Origin: Holophagaceae bacterium UBA706
Lineage (GTDB): Bacteria; Acidobacteriota; Holophagae; Holophagales; Holophagaceae
Length of the DNA: 6,300 nt
Assembly: GCA_002298155.1 (NCBI GenBank)
Contig: DBME01000013.1
Location: 371 to 6,670 of the forward strand
Direction: 5' to 3'
The notes under the pieces are model-generated. The model had not been told where the DNA came from and made no database searches. It saw only the letters and a program-made list of their open reading frames with translations. Both the position numbers and the translations under genes were made by a program. Shown here in pieces: positions 5,644 through 6,300 of the stretch. Positions within the stretch are counted from its first letter, which is position 1, and each line of letters starts with the position of its first letter.

Positions 5644-6300
5644 ATGGAAGAGAAATTCCTAACCAATGCTGAAGACGTGGAGGTGGAATCCGCCACCTTC
5701 CTGGAGGCCTCCCGGCGCAGCCAGGCCATCTGGGAGGACCTGCCCAAGCACCCCGGCAAGTACCGCGTCCTCACCGGCGAGCGTCCCACGGGGCCCCTGC
5801 ACATCGGGCATCTCTTCGGGACCCTGGCGAACCGCGTGAAGATCCAGGAACTGGGCGCCACCACCTTCATCGTCATCGCCGACTACCAGGTGCTCACGGA
5901 CCGCGACACCGCCGAGAACGTGGGCGCCAACGTCCATGAGGTCATTCTGGACTACCTCGCCTCGGGCCTGGATCCGGAGAACGGCCGCACCTTCTTCTTC
6001 AGCCACAGCCACATCCCCGAGCTGAACCAGCTGCTGCTGCCCTTCATGAACCTGGTGACCACCGCCGAGCTGGACCGCAATCCCACCGTCAAGGAGGAGA
6101 TCAAGGCCGCGGGCCTGCGGCAGGTGAACGCGCTCATGTACACCTACCCCATCCACCAGGCCGCCGACATCCTCTTCTGCAAGGGCAACGTCGTCCCCGT
6201 GGGCCGGGACCAGCTCCCCCACCTGGAGCTCACCCGCAAGATCGCGCGCCGCTTCAATGACCGGTTCGCCGCCGAGGCCCCCGTCTTCCCCATCCCCGAC
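5644..6300 (+). CDS. trpS: tryptophanyl-tRNA synthetase (partial, C-terminus missing)
   Basis: Charges tRNA-Trp with tryptophan in the cytoplasm (class Ic aminoacyl-tRNA synthetase). 219 codons are visible before the right edge, roughly the first 60 percent of a usual 330-400 residue enzyme. The ATP-binding class I motif appears as TGERPTGPLHIGHLFG (44-59) with HIGH at 53-56. Other TrpRS signatures are NPTVKEE (146-152), MYTYPIHQAADILF (165-178) and VPVGRDQLPHLELTRKIARRFN (residues 184-205), the tryptophan pocket and dimer region. The KMSKS loop lies beyond the window. About 40 residues precede the Rossmann core, longer than in E. coli TrpS. Start ATG at 5644 has GGAG (5633-5636) 7 nt upstream. 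An ATG at 5640 is in another frame. The gene begins 25 nt after the M50 stop, so the two are probably co-transcribed. No T-box or Trp leader peptide fits in the gap. Confidence 0.96.
   Translation, partial: MEEKFLTNAEDVEVESATFLEASRRSQAIWEDLPKHPGKYRVLTGERPTGPLHIGHLFGTLANRVKIQELGATTFIVIADYQVLTDRDTAENVGANVHEVILDYLASGLDPENGRTFFFSHSHIPELNQLLLPFMNLVTTAELDRNPTVKEEIKAAGLRQVNALMYTYPIHQAADILFCKGNVVPVGRDQLPHLELTRKIARRFNDRFAAEAPVFPIPD

Overview
The window is GC-rich DNA from a Gram-negative (diderm) bacterium. The evidence is an outer-membrane beta-barrel protein and Shine-Dalgarno sites about 5 nt from the starts. Gene content and style would fit Acidobacteriota of the Holophaga/Geothrix type, but that placement is an impression from the proteins and was not tested. 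There are six clear protein genes, two cut by the window edges. I see no tRNA, rRNA, CRISPR array, insertion sequence or phage gene.

Layout. (1) 860 to 1, minus strand: an exported SPOR-SpoIID/LytB peptidoglycan protein, cut at the left edge. (2) 861-999: a divergent regulatory region with an AT-rich island carrying two overlapping back-to-back promoter candidates and an imperfect palindrome. (3) 1000-1587, plus: a small outer-membrane beta-barrel protein. (4) 1588-1846: a convergent gap with two GC hairpins and a doubtful 55-residue arginine-rich ORF. (5) 3457 to 1847, minus: an aldehyde-dehydrogenase-fold protein whose catalytic cysteine is replaced by arginine. (6) 3458-3586: a second divergent control region. 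(7) 3587-4825, plus: an FAD-dependent DAO-family amine/amino-acid oxidoreductase. (8) 4857-5618, plus: an intramembrane site-2 protease (M50). (9) 5644 to the right edge, plus: tryptophanyl-tRNA synthetase, cut at the edge.

How they fit together. The divergent ALDH-like/FAD-oxidoreductase pair looks like a small amine or amino-acid oxidation module: the flavoenzyme would make an imine or aldehyde and an ALDH would normally oxidise it to an acid. This ALDH lacks both the nucleophilic Cys and the usual oxyanion-hole Asn, so the standard second step is unlikely, and this is the most interesting point in the window. The M50-trpS pair is a housekeeping arrangement seen in several bacterial groups. 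Three plus-strand genes (oxidoreductase, M50, trpS) follow each other with gaps of about 30 nt or less and may be co-transcribed. Two of them probably start at TTG.
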